Part shown: one piece after another, positions 42,690 through 50,540 of the stretch
How the letters are laid out: each line of letters starts with the position of its first letter
How positions within the stretch are numbered: position 1 is the first letter of the stretch
Assembly (NCBI GenBank): GCA_002441445.1
Contig: DJWC01000147.1
Span: 92,362-156,361 of the forward strand
Source: Pusillimonas sp. UBA6240
GTDB taxonomy: Bacteria > Pseudomonadota > Gammaproteobacteria > Burkholderiales > Burkholderiaceae_B
Direction: 5' to 3'
DNA length: 64,000 nt
The notes under the pieces: generated by a model
What the model saw: only the letters and a program-made list of their open reading frames with translations
What the model was told of the DNA's origin: nothing
The model's database searches: none
Translations under genes and position numbers: made by a program

Positions 42690-43744
42690 AATATCTCCTT
42701 GCAGGAAGGGCTGTATTGCTCCGCCGCGGCTTTCAGCTCGTTCAATACGCCCGGTGGAATCGGGATGCCATTCGCCTTGCGGTCGGACTCGATCCGCCGC
42801 CTCCGTTCGCCGGGCAGCCTGATGGGCGAGTCCGGATCGGTGTGAGGCGCGCTTTTCAATGCGGCGATCAGAGCGTCTATCCGGGCGATGTAGTGGTCGT
42901 AAGGCATCAATGCCGCTGGGTCTATCGCCATGAAGAAATGCGGCACCTTGGCGGGCTTGCCGTCGTGGCCGGCCTGCGAGCCGATATGCGGCGCCATGGC
43001 TCCGTCCGGCAAGACACCGTTCAGGATCTCCAGGGCCACGATGAGGGCGTAGCCTTTCGCTCCTCCCATGGGCAGCACCGATCCTTCCAGCGCGGCGGCC
43101 GGGTCGGTCGTGGGTCGGCCTGCTTTGTCCTGCGCCCAGCCCATGGGGATCTGTTGCTCGAGCAGCTTGGCGAGCATGATGCTGCCGCGCGAGCTCACGC
43201 TGGTGGCAAGGTCCACCACCACAGGGGCCGCGCTGGTCGGGGCGGCAAGGGCCAGGGGACTGTTGGTGAAGAAGGGATGTACGCCGCCCCATGGCGCCAC
43301 GGTGGGTTCGCCGCCAGAAGAGCAAATGCCGATCAGGCCGCGCGCCGCGGCCAGTTCACAGTAGTGGGCGGCGTAGGAAAAATGGTTGCTGTTGCGTACG
43401 CCGACATAAGCGACGCCATGCAGGCGGGCGAGCTTGATCGCTTCTTCCATGCCCGCGAGGGCGGCCACGGGGCCCAGGGCGTTTTTGCCGTCGATGATCG
43501 CGACGGCGCCCCGTCCCGCATGCTTGACCGGTGTCGCGCCAGGGTCGATGGCCCCTTGCGCCAAGCGGCGCATATAAGTCGGCAAGCGGGCCACGCCGTG
43601 GGTATCTATGCCTTGATAATTGGCGCTGACCAGGCAATTGGCGACAATGGCGGCATCCTCGGGCTTGACCGATAGCGCCTCGAGCGCGGCTTTGCAGAAA
43701 GTTTCCAGCCTGGCGCCGCTATACCGGTGGACGGATTCCATCAA
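42686..43744 (-). CDS. Ldh-family oxidoreductase (malate/sulfolactate dehydrogenase type)
   Basis: 352 residues of the PF02615 family, NAD(P)-dependent and unrelated to Rossmann LDHs. YQGIDTHGVARLPTY, RNSNHFSYAAHY and MGGAKGYALIV are the core motifs. Members oxidise malate, ureidoglycolate, 2,3-diketogulonate or (R)-sulfolactate (ComC). The stop overlaps the SuyB-like start by four bases and the start ATG (43744) overlaps the upstream gene's stop by four. The operon context gives ComC-type sulfolactate oxidation as the leading interpretation. Confidence 0.92.
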   Translation of the reverse strand: MMESVHRYSGARLETFCKAALEALSVKPEDAAIVANCLVSANYQGIDTHGVARLPTYMRRLAQGAIDPGATPVKHAGRGAVAIIDGKNALGPVAALAGMEEAIKLARLHGVAYVGVRNSNHFSYAAHYCELAAARGLIGICSSGGEPTVAPWGGVHPFFTNSPLALAAPTSAAPVVVDLATSVSSRGSIMLAKLLEQQIPMGWAQDKAGRPTTDPAAALEGSVLPMGGAKGYALIVALEILNGVLPDGAMAPHIGSQAGHDGKPAKVPHFFMAIDPAALMPYDHYIARIDALIAALKSAPHTDPDSPIRLPGERRRRIESDRKANGIPIPPGVLNELKAAAEQYSPSCKEIL

Positions 43745-44757
43745 ATTTCCTTCAGGCCCGCCGCGTCGGCGATGGCATAGCCTTTTGCGCCCGCCTCGGC
43801 CGGGCCGGACATGCGGCTGAAGAACAGCACGCCGTCGCAGGGCGCGGCCAGGGCTTCCGATTCTTCAAATGTATAGGGGTCTACCACCGAGCCGAGTTTT
43901 TCTCCGGCCTTGACCCAGCGCCCCAGATCCTGAATGTCGTTGGCATGGCTGATCACATAGCCGCCCTTGGTGGGATTCGCCTCTTTGCGCTCCTTGCGCG
44001 TAAAAAGATACTGCTTGGCCGGCAGCTCTGGCGCGCCTTCCAGCATGCCCAGGCTTTTCATTTGATTGGTCAGGCCGCGCACTATCCTCGACACGAATTC
44101 TTCAGTCATGGGCCCGGCCATATACGTGCCGCCTATTTCAACCCCCGCGGCCGGCTTGCCGCGCGAGTTCAGATAGCCGACGGCTGTGCTGGGCGGGAGG
44201 TTATTGACGTGCACGACACCGGTTCCGAACACGCGGCATAGTTCCAGGCTCTTGTCCCGCACTTCGCCGGTGGCGGCTTCGCTCAGGTCGGCGCGCTGAT
44301 GTATGCGCCCGCCTTGGCCGCCGGAATGCATGTCGCATAAAGCATCCACCTTGTCCAGCACATTTTCCGCCAGTGTACGAGCGATCATTTCGGTCACCGA
44401 ACCACGCGCATTGCCAGGGAAGCAACGATGCAAATCGGTGTTTTCCCGCTGCTCGGCGCTTTCCCTGCGGAAATCCGAAAAGGCCAGCGGATTGCAAACC
44501 GGCAAGAGGATCAGCGTGCCCGACAGCTTCGATGCCTCGATTTCCCGATAGAGCCGCAGGGCGGCCAGCAAGGGCATGGCTTCATCGCCATGGACATTGC
44601 ACAGGACGGCGAATACCGGCCCCGCGCTGGCGCCGTTGATCACATGGACCGGCACGGCCAGGTCGCCGCGCAGGGTGCGCGTCACATGCAGCATGGCGGA
44701 CGCGCGTTTTCCGGGCGGAACTTCTGTGTTCGCGATCGAGAAAGAGTGGGAATTCAT
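43741..44757 (-). CDS. Succinylglutamate desuccinylase/aspartoacylase family protein
   Basis: 338 residues. Zinc ligands are visible in NVHGDEAMPLL (His and Glu) and DMHSGG (His). A long C-terminal extension of about 110 residues follows. This family hydrolyses N-acyl amino acids or amides. AGGAAGCAC precedes ATG 44757. Its role in a UxaA/Ldh operon is not obvious; it could release a hydroxy acid from an amide or act as a deacylase. Confidence 0.88.
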   Translation of the reverse strand: MNSHSFSIANTEVPPGKRASAMLHVTRTLRGDLAVPVHVINGASAGPVFAVLCNVHGDEAMPLLAALRLYREIEASKLSGTLILLPVCNPLAFSDFRRESAEQRENTDLHRCFPGNARGSVTEMIARTLAENVLDKVDALCDMHSGGQGGRIHQRADLSEAATGEVRDKSLELCRVFGTGVVHVNNLPPSTAVGYLNSRGKPAAGVEIGGTYMAGPMTEEFVSRIVRGLTNQMKSLGMLEGAPELPAKQYLFTRKERKEANPTKGGYVISHANDIQDLGRWVKAGEKLGSVVDPYTFEESEALAAPCDGVLFFSRMSGPAEAGAKGYAIADAAGLKEI

Positions 44758-44803
44758 GTGCTTGCTTCCTGTTTGTGGCTGGTTTGCTGAAATACCGCGC
44801 CTG

Positions 44804-45784
44804 TCAATTCACCCGAGCGCCGGATTGCTCGACCAAGCGTCCCATGGTTTTCGTCAGGTCGGCAAAAAGGCTTCTGAATTCGGACGGCGACATGGTGATG
44901 CGGTCCGCGCCGATGTTGGCGTAAAGCTTTTTCGTATCCGCGTCGTTCATGTTCTGGGCGATGGCGGTGTTGATCCGATCCACGATGTCCTTGGGCATAT
45001 TGGCGGGGCCGAGTATTCCGGAGTAAAGGATGATTTCAAATGACGGGATGGTTTTCGCTATCGGATCGGTGTCAGGCAACGCGGCGTTCTTGCTTGCGGA
45101 CGTAACGCCCAGTGTTTTCAAGCTTCCCGCCTTCAAATGTTCCACGACGGGGGCGATGGGCGCGAAATTGACCGAGGTTTGTCCGCTGAGCGTGGCCATG
45201 ATGGCTTCCGTGCTGCCTTTGTATGGCACGTGGGTCAGCTTGATGCCGGCTGCGCTTTTCAGGGCTTCGGCGGCCAGATGCAGGATGGTTCCATTGCCGG
45301 AGGACGCGTAATTCAATTCGCCCGGTTTGCTTTTGGCATAGTCGATGAACGCCTGCAGCGTATCGGCGGGGAATTTGGATGGAACGACCAACACCAGCGG
45401 CGCGCCCGCCACCATGGCGATGTCGGTGAAGTCGCGCACCGTGTCGTAGCGCAGGTTCTTGTACAAGGTCGCATTGATCGCATGCGTTGTAATGTCGGTG
45501 AAATAAAGGGTGTAGCCATCGGGCGGCGCGGCGGCAACCACGCCGGAGGCGATGGTGGTGCCGGCCCCCGGCCGGTTCTCGACCACCACCGGCGTTTGCA
45601 GGGTCTTTGAAAGCTTGTCCGCCCAGAACCGGCCCAGAATGTCTGAAACGCCGCCGGGCGAGAAGGGGATGATCATGCGTATGGGTTTGCTTGGCCAGGA
45701 CTGCGCGCCGGCGATGCCGCAAAGCATGAATAGCAATATGCCTGCCGCGAACTTTCGCAGGAAAGTGAAAGAAGCTGTACTCAC
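44804..45784 (-). CDS. Bug-family periplasmic substrate-binding protein
   Basis: 326 residues beginning with GTG at 45784 behind GAGGAGACAACG. The signal peptide ends at GIAGAQ. IRMIIPFSPGGVSDILGR, PDGYTLYFTD and VPYKGSTEAIM are family blocks. It is the first gene of the UxaA/Ldh/aspartoacylase operon and is divergent from a LysR gene. If the operon acts on sulfolactate, this corresponds to the SlcH-type receptor of TTT-based sulfolactate uptake. Confidence 0.95.
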   Translation of the reverse strand: MSTASFTFLRKFAAGILLFMLCGIAGAQSWPSKPIRMIIPFSPGGVSDILGRFWADKLSKTLQTPVVVENRPGAGTTIASGVVAAAPPDGYTLYFTDITTHAINATLYKNLRYDTVRDFTDIAMVAGAPLVLVVPSKFPADTLQAFIDYAKSKPGELNYASSGNGTILHLAAEALKSAAGIKLTHVPYKGSTEAIMATLSGQTSVNFAPIAPVVEHLKAGSLKTLGVTSASKNAALPDTDPIAKTIPSFEIILYSGILGPANMPKDIVDRINTAIAQNMNDADTKKLYANIGADRITMSPSEFRSLFADLTKTMGRLVEQSGARVN

Positions 45785-45861
45785 CGTTGTCTCCTCATGA
45801 TGACATCATTCTTGGGACCAACTTTGTGCTACGGCTCCATTGTGGGAAGCGCAGGGGTATA

Positions 45862-45873
45862 AATCAAATGATT
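45862..45873. promoter_or_regulatory. AATCA-AA-TGATT palindrome in divergent region
   Basis: A 12-bp palindrome in the AT-rich 253-base gap between the divergent Bug and LysR genes, with TTTCTATA repeats just to the right (45877-45892). It is a candidate LysR site. Confidence 0.4.
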
Positions 45874-46037
45874 AATTTCTATATTTTCTATAAACTGCAT
45901 CTATACGAAGATACGGAGATGCGAAGATGAGAAGCCGGGACGCCGGGACGCTCCGCAGCTCGATGTCCGTTCAGAAATAAAAGCGGCCTGTTGAAAGCGC
46001 GTTCGCGCCGGCCGGCGCCGCAAGGGGAAATACCATC

Positions 46038-46946
46038 GTGGAACTCAGGCATATCCGCTATTTCCAGGCGATTTGCAAAGCCGGCAGCTTCTCGCGCGCC
46101 GCTGAAGCCGTGCATGTCACGCAGCCCACGCTTTCCCACCAGATCAAGCAGCTGGAGGATGAACTGGGCACGCACCTGTTGCATCGCCTGGGCCATCGGG
46201 TCGAACTCACCGAGGCGGGGAAAGTCTTCGCGCTTTATTGCGCCGAGATACTGCGCAATGTGAATCAGGGAGTTACGGCGGTCAAGGATCTGGAAGGCTT
46301 GCTGTATGGCAATCTGCGCGTCGCCGTGTTCCATTCGTTTTCCGCCTCGAAGCTGCCGGCGGTATTTGCCGATTTCGCTTCCCGGTTCCCGGGCGTGCAT
46401 ATCGTCGCCCTGCAGTTGCCGCGCACCGAGATGCAGGAAAGCCTGCAAAAGGGCGAGCTGGATTTCGCCGTGGGCTATAGCAACCCGGATGACAGGAACT
46501 TCGTCACCGAGCTGCTGTTTGAAGAGTCCTTGATGCTGATCGTCGGCTCCCGGCACCCGTGGGTGAATGTGGATGCCGTGCCCATGCAGCGCCTGGCGGA
46601 ATTGCCGCTGGTGCTGCTGACCCACGAATTCGGCGTCCGGCATTATCTGGACGACTATTTTTCGCGGGCCGGTACGCCTTTGCGGGTAGTCCTCGAGATG
46701 AACGCGATCGACCCCATCATCGCCGTCCTGCACAACACCGCGCTTGCCAGCATATTGCCGCAAGGGGCCGTGCAGGACAGCAAGCCGGTGCGCAAGATTC
46801 CGCTGCTGCATCCCGTTCCGAAGCGGCAGGCCGCCATCCTGTGGCGCCGCTCCGGGCACCGGTCGGCCGCCGCCCTAAGGCTGGCGCAAATGATATCGGC
46901 GGCCTATGCGGAGGACGGCGGCGTGGCGGCCGGCATCGAGCGATAG
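46038..46946 (+). CDS. LysR family transcriptional regulator
   Basis: 302 residues from a GTG at 46038 with AAGGGGA upstream. The winged helix is textbook CynR/CysB-like: MELRHIRYFQAICKAGSFSR, VHVTQPTLSHQIKQLEDELG, HRLGHRVELTEAG. The effector domain follows. It is divergent from the UxaA/Ldh operon and probably its activator. Confidence 0.94.
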   Translation: MELRHIRYFQAICKAGSFSRAAEAVHVTQPTLSHQIKQLEDELGTHLLHRLGHRVELTEAGKVFALYCAEILRNVNQGVTAVKDLEGLLYGNLRVAVFHSFSASKLPAVFADFASRFPGVHIVALQLPRTEMQESLQKGELDFAVGYSNPDDRNFVTELLFEESLMLIVGSRHPWVNVDAVPMQRLAELPLVLLTHEFGVRHYLDDYFSRAGTPLRVVLEMNAIDPIIAVLHNTALASILPQGAVQDSKPVRKIPLLHPVPKRQAAILWRRSGHRSAAALRLAQMISAAYAEDGGVAAGIER

Positions 46947-47076
46947 CGCATTGGCGGCGGCCGCGTAGGGGTGGCCGCCGCCTGGCAGCCCGCATCGGCG
47001 CCGCGCCGGGCGTGTGCTCCCCTTCCGCGTTCACCTCCGCCATTCATTGCCTCTTCCTGCAACTTCTATCTTTTCC

Positions 47077-47128
47077 TTTACGCGCTCCATAAACGCGCCT
47101 ATAATTAAAAATAGAATTTCATTCTATT
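47077..47128 (+). promoter_or_regulatory. Promoter and palindromic operator of the IclR gene
   Basis: TTTACG (47077-47082), 17 bases and TATAAT (47100-47105) form a sigma-70 promoter. Directly after it AATAGAAT-TTC-ATTCTATT (47110-47128) is a perfect 8-bp inverted repeat over the expected transcription start. This is a typical repressor site, and the IclR ATG is at 47138, so autoregulation is likely. Confidence 0.75.
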
Positions 47129-47137
47129 ATTTGGAAT

Positions 47138-47953
47138 ATGGACAAGACGCTGGCCAAAGGCCTTTTGGTGCTGGAATACCTGGTCAACAGCAAAACGCCC
47201 CGCAGCGTCTCGGACGTGGCGCAGGCGTTTTCTTTGGTTCCGAGCAACGCCCATCGCACCCTGAAAACTCTGACGACGCTGGGCTATGTCAGGCAAGCTG
47301 CCGATTCCCGCTATGAACCCAGCCTGCGCCTGTTCGAGCTGGGGTCGCGGGTCGTAGGCGCGCTGGACATCCGCCATGTTGCGCACCAGGCCATGGCCAT
47401 GCTTGCGGCCGATACTCTGGAAACCATCCATCTGGTCGTGCGCGACGGCGACCACGTGGTTTACCTGGACAAGGTGGACAGCCCGCAGCCGGTGGCGGCC
47501 TATTCGCACATCGGCGGCCATGCCCCGGCGCAGTGCGTGGCCAGCGGCAAAGTCCTGCTTGCCTTTTCGATGCCGGACCAGGAAGCACAGGGGCTGGCGT
47601 GGCTGAAGAAAACGCTGCCGGCCTTGCAGGCCTACACCCCCCACAGCCACGTGAAATACAAGAGCTTGCTCGATGATTTGCGCGAAGTGCGCGATCGGGG
47701 CTATGCCTTGAATCGCGGCGAATGGCGGGCGGACGTTTCGGGGCTGGGGGCGCCGGTATTCGACGGCCGCGGTCACGTGGTGGGCGCGCTGGGCATCAGT
47801 CTGCCCACCATACGCGCCACGCAGGAACGTCTTCCGGAATTGATCGAACCCTTGCGCAAGGCGGCCGCTGCGACGTCCGCGTTATTGGGCTATCGCTCCG
47901 GCGTGGAGGCGCCAGAGCTCGTTTTCAACACTATCGGTATGAGCAGGGCATGA
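47138..47953 (+). CDS. IclR family transcriptional regulator (possible SauR)
   Basis: 271 residues. The winged helix is in residues 1-65: AKGLLVLEYLVNSKTPRSVS, VAQAFSLVPSNAHRTLKTL. The effector domain has VYLDKVDSPQPVAAYSHIGG, AQCVASGKVLLAF and VSGLGAPVFDGRG. It sits directly upstream of a Bug receptor, an acylating aldehyde dehydrogenase and a CoA ligase. In Cupriavidus necator the IclR-type sauR regulates sauS and sauT in the same relative order, so SauR is the leading interpretation. Confidence 0.93.
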   Translation: MDKTLAKGLLVLEYLVNSKTPRSVSDVAQAFSLVPSNAHRTLKTLTTLGYVRQAADSRYEPSLRLFELGSRVVGALDIRHVAHQAMAMLAADTLETIHLVVRDGDHVVYLDKVDSPQPVAAYSHIGGHAPAQCVASGKVLLAFSMPDQEAQGLAWLKKTLPALQAYTPHSHVKYKSLLDDLREVRDRGYALNRGEWRADVSGLGAPVFDGRGHVVGALGISLPTIRATQERLPELIEPLRKAAAATSALLGYRSGVEAPELVFNTIGMSRA

Positions 47954-47972
47954 GAACAACGAGTTGATTACC

Positions 47973-47990
47973 AGCCGCCTTCGGGCGGCT
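47973..47990. terminator. UUCG-capped hairpin between IclR and Bug genes
   Basis: AGCCGCC-TTCG-GGCGGCT is a perfect 7-bp stem with a stable UUCG tetraloop, 20 bases after the IclR stop. There is no T-tract, so it might be a processing or attenuating element rather than a full terminator. Confidence 0.45.
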
Positions 47991-48010
47991 CCACCAGCAA
48001 GGAGACAACA

Positions 48011-49048
48011 ATGTTTATTCCAATGTCGAGCAGCCGCGGGTCTGGTAGTAGCGGTAAATTCAAAGTATTTGATACATTGCGGAATTTGGCCTTGCCGCTC
48101 GCCATGGCGGCGGGGCTATGCGCGGCGGCGCCCGCAGCCCTGGCGAATGACCAATGGCCCAATCGTCCGGTGCGCATGGTGGTTCCCTATCCCCCAGGCG
48201 GCGGCACCGACATCATCGCCCGCATCATCCAGGAAGATCTCAGCAAGCAGTTGGGGCAGACCGTCGTCATCGAAAACCGCGGCGGCGCGGCGGGGATGAT
48301 AGGCACGGAAGCCGTGGCGCGGGCCGACCCGGACGGCTATACCGTGCTGTTCACCCTGTCCTCGCACACCATCAATCCCGCCATTTACAAGAAACTCAAC
48401 TTCGATACGGCCAACGACTTCGCGCCGGTTTCCCTGGTTGCGTCGCTGCCGCAGATACTCGTCGCCAACCCGGGGTTTCCCGCCAACAATATCGCCGAGG
48501 TGCTGAAGGAAGCCAAGGCCAAGCCGGGCGAAATCTCTTACGGTTCCGTGGGCAACGGCTCGCCCAGCCACATTGCGGGAGAGCTCCTGGGGCTGCGCAC
48601 CGGCGTCCATATGCAGCATATTCCGTATCGGGGAGGCGGGCCGGCCGTCAATGATGTGCTGGGCAATCAGATTCCCCTGCTGTGGGTCTCCATTCCGGCG
48701 GCCGCGAGCTTCGTCAAGGCGGGGCGGCTGAAGCCGCTGGCCGTATCCACGGTGAAGCGCAGCCCCATGTTCCCCGACGTGCCCACGGTGCAGGAGTCGG
48801 GCGTACCCGATTTCGAGGTGGATTCATGGTATGCGATGTTCGTGCCCAGCAAGACGCCGCAAGCCATTATCGACCGCCTGTCCAAAGCCATCGCGGTCGC
48901 CGTGCAGAAGCCCGATATCAAAGAGAAACTGCTGGGCCAGGGCGCAGTGGCGGTGGGCAGCACGCCGCAGCAACTGGGCTCTGTAGTAAAAACTGAATTG
49001 AGCAAATGGGCGTCCCTGGCCAAGGAGGCCAATATCAAGCTCGATTGA
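48011..49048 (+). CDS. Bug-family periplasmic substrate-binding protein
   Basis: 345 residues. An unusually long leader (about 45 residues), rich in Ser and Gly before the hydrophobic stretch, ends at APAALAND. RMVVPYPPGGGTDIIAR, DPDGYTVLF and IPYRGGGPA are conserved. AAGGAGACAACA precedes ATG 48011. Directly upstream of the acylating aldehyde dehydrogenase gene, it may take the uptake role that an MFS carrier (SauU) has in Cupriavidus. Confidence 0.94.
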   Translation: MFIPMSSSRGSGSSGKFKVFDTLRNLALPLAMAAGLCAAAPAALANDQWPNRPVRMVVPYPPGGGTDIIARIIQEDLSKQLGQTVVIENRGGAAGMIGTEAVARADPDGYTVLFTLSSHTINPAIYKKLNFDTANDFAPVSLVASLPQILVANPGFPANNIAEVLKEAKAKPGEISYGSVGNGSPSHIAGELLGLRTGVHMQHIPYRGGGPAVNDVLGNQIPLLWVSIPAAASFVKAGRLKPLAVSTVKRSPMFPDVPTVQESGVPDFEVDSWYAMFVPSKTPQAIIDRLSKAIAVAVQKPDIKEKLLGQGAVAVGSTPQQLGSVVKTELSKWASLAKEANIKLD

Positions 49049-49082
49049 AAACCATCGAGATCACAGACACAGGAGATTCATC

Positions 49083-50540
49083 ATGCAGACATCAACGGCC
49101 CAACTACCCCTGCGCACCGACGACCAGGCCATGGCGCAGGTGGCCGCTCTAATACAGCGGGGCCGTCGAGCTCAGCAGGCCATCAATGACTATACGCAGG
49201 CGCAGGCGGACGATCTTGCCGTGGCCTGCGGCTGGGCCATCATGGAGCCGGAGCGCAACCGCAAGCTGGCCGAAATCGCGGTGCGCGACACCGGGCTGGG
49301 TAATGTCGCCGACAAGATCACCAAGAACCATCGCAAGACGCTGGGTCTGCTCAGGGATCTGCAAAAAGCCAAGACAGTCGGGGTGATCTCTGAAAACCCG
49401 GAGCTGGGCCTGGTGGAATTCGCCCGGCCCGTCGGGGTGGTGGCGGCCATTACGCCATCCACCAACCCGGGGGCGACGCCCGCCAACAAAATCATCAACG
49501 CCCTGAAGTGCCGCAATGCCGTGATCGTGGCGCCTTCCCCGAAAGGCGTCGGCACCTGCCAGATGCTGCTCGGCTTCATCCACGACGAGCTCGAACGCAT
49601 CGGCATGGACCGCAACTTGGCCGAAGGCCTGGTGCAAATGTTGCCCGCGCCCGTATCCAAGGCCTTGACCCACGCATTGATGATGCAGGCGGATCTGGTC
49701 GTCGCCACCGGCAGCCAGGCCAATGTGCGGGCCGCCTACCTCAGCGGCACGCCGGCTTTCGGGGTGGGGGCGGGCAATGTGGCCAGCATTGTCGACGCCA
49801 GCGCCGACCTCAAGGCCGCGGCCGAACGCATCATGCTGTCCAAAACCTTCGACAACGCCACCAGCTGCTCGTCCGAAAACAGCGTCATTGTCGATCAATC
49901 CGTGGCGGACCGTTTCGTCCAGGAGTTCGCCAAGCTGGGGGGCGTCTTGCTGGAAGCCGACGAAAAGGCGGTGCTGCAGGCGGCGATGTGGCCCGAGGGC
50001 AGGCTGTCCGCCGCGGTCACCGGCAAGTCGGCCGGCGCCATCGCCGCCGCGGTGGGCTTGCAGCGGCCGGAACTGGCACAGGCCAAAGCGCTGCTGGTGG
50101 AGGAAGACGGCTTCGGTCCCGACCACCCTTTTTCGGGCGAGAAGCTGTCGCCCGTGCTGACCATGTACCGCAGCCGGGACCGCGATCACGCCGTGCAGAT
50201 CGTGGCGTCCATCTACGCCTATCAGGGCGCGGGCCATTCCGTCGGCCTGCATATCGATCCCGCCCAGGCGGACGCCCACGCGCGACATCTGGCCGAAGCC
50301 TTGCCGGTCGCGCGGGTCATCGTCAACCAGCCGCATACCGTAGCCACCGGCGGCAGCTTTGAAAACGGCCTGCCGTTTTCCCTTTCCATGGGCTGCGGCA
50401 CCTGGGGCGGCAACAATTTTTCGTCCAATATGGACTACCGGCAGTACCTGAACACTACCCGCGTCGTGCACCCGATACCCGGCAGCATGCCCACCGAGGC
50501 GCAGATATTCGGTTCTTTCTTCGAAAGGTTCGGACGATGA
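49083..50540 (+). CDS. CoA-acylating aldehyde dehydrogenase (SauS-like)
   Basis: 485 residues. The ALDH-fold catalytic Cys lies in NATSCSSENSVIVD, an acylating-type neighbourhood, with PSTNPGATPANKIINALK and APSPKG as cofactor region. This group reduces acyl-CoA to aldehyde or the reverse, for example acetaldehyde, succinate semialdehyde or sulfoacetaldehyde. It carries no alcohol dehydrogenase domain. AGGAGATTCATC precedes ATG 49083. The four-base overlap with a CoA ligase supports a pathway acid -> acyl-CoA -> aldehyde, as in sulfoacetate degradation (SauS after SauT). Confidence 0.9.
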   Translation: MQTSTAQLPLRTDDQAMAQVAALIQRGRRAQQAINDYTQAQADDLAVACGWAIMEPERNRKLAEIAVRDTGLGNVADKITKNHRKTLGLLRDLQKAKTVGVISENPELGLVEFARPVGVVAAITPSTNPGATPANKIINALKCRNAVIVAPSPKGVGTCQMLLGFIHDELERIGMDRNLAEGLVQMLPAPVSKALTHALMMQADLVVATGSQANVRAAYLSGTPAFGVGAGNVASIVDASADLKAAAERIMLSKTFDNATSCSSENSVIVDQSVADRFVQEFAKLGGVLLEADEKAVLQAAMWPEGRLSAAVTGKSAGAIAAAVGLQRPELAQAKALLVEEDGFGPDHPFSGEKLSPVLTMYRSRDRDHAVQIVASIYAYQGAGHSVGLHIDPAQADAHARHLAEALPVARVIVNQPHTVATGGSFENGLPFSLSMGCGTWGGNNFSSNMDYRQYLNTTRVVHPIPGSMPTEAQIFGSFFERFGR

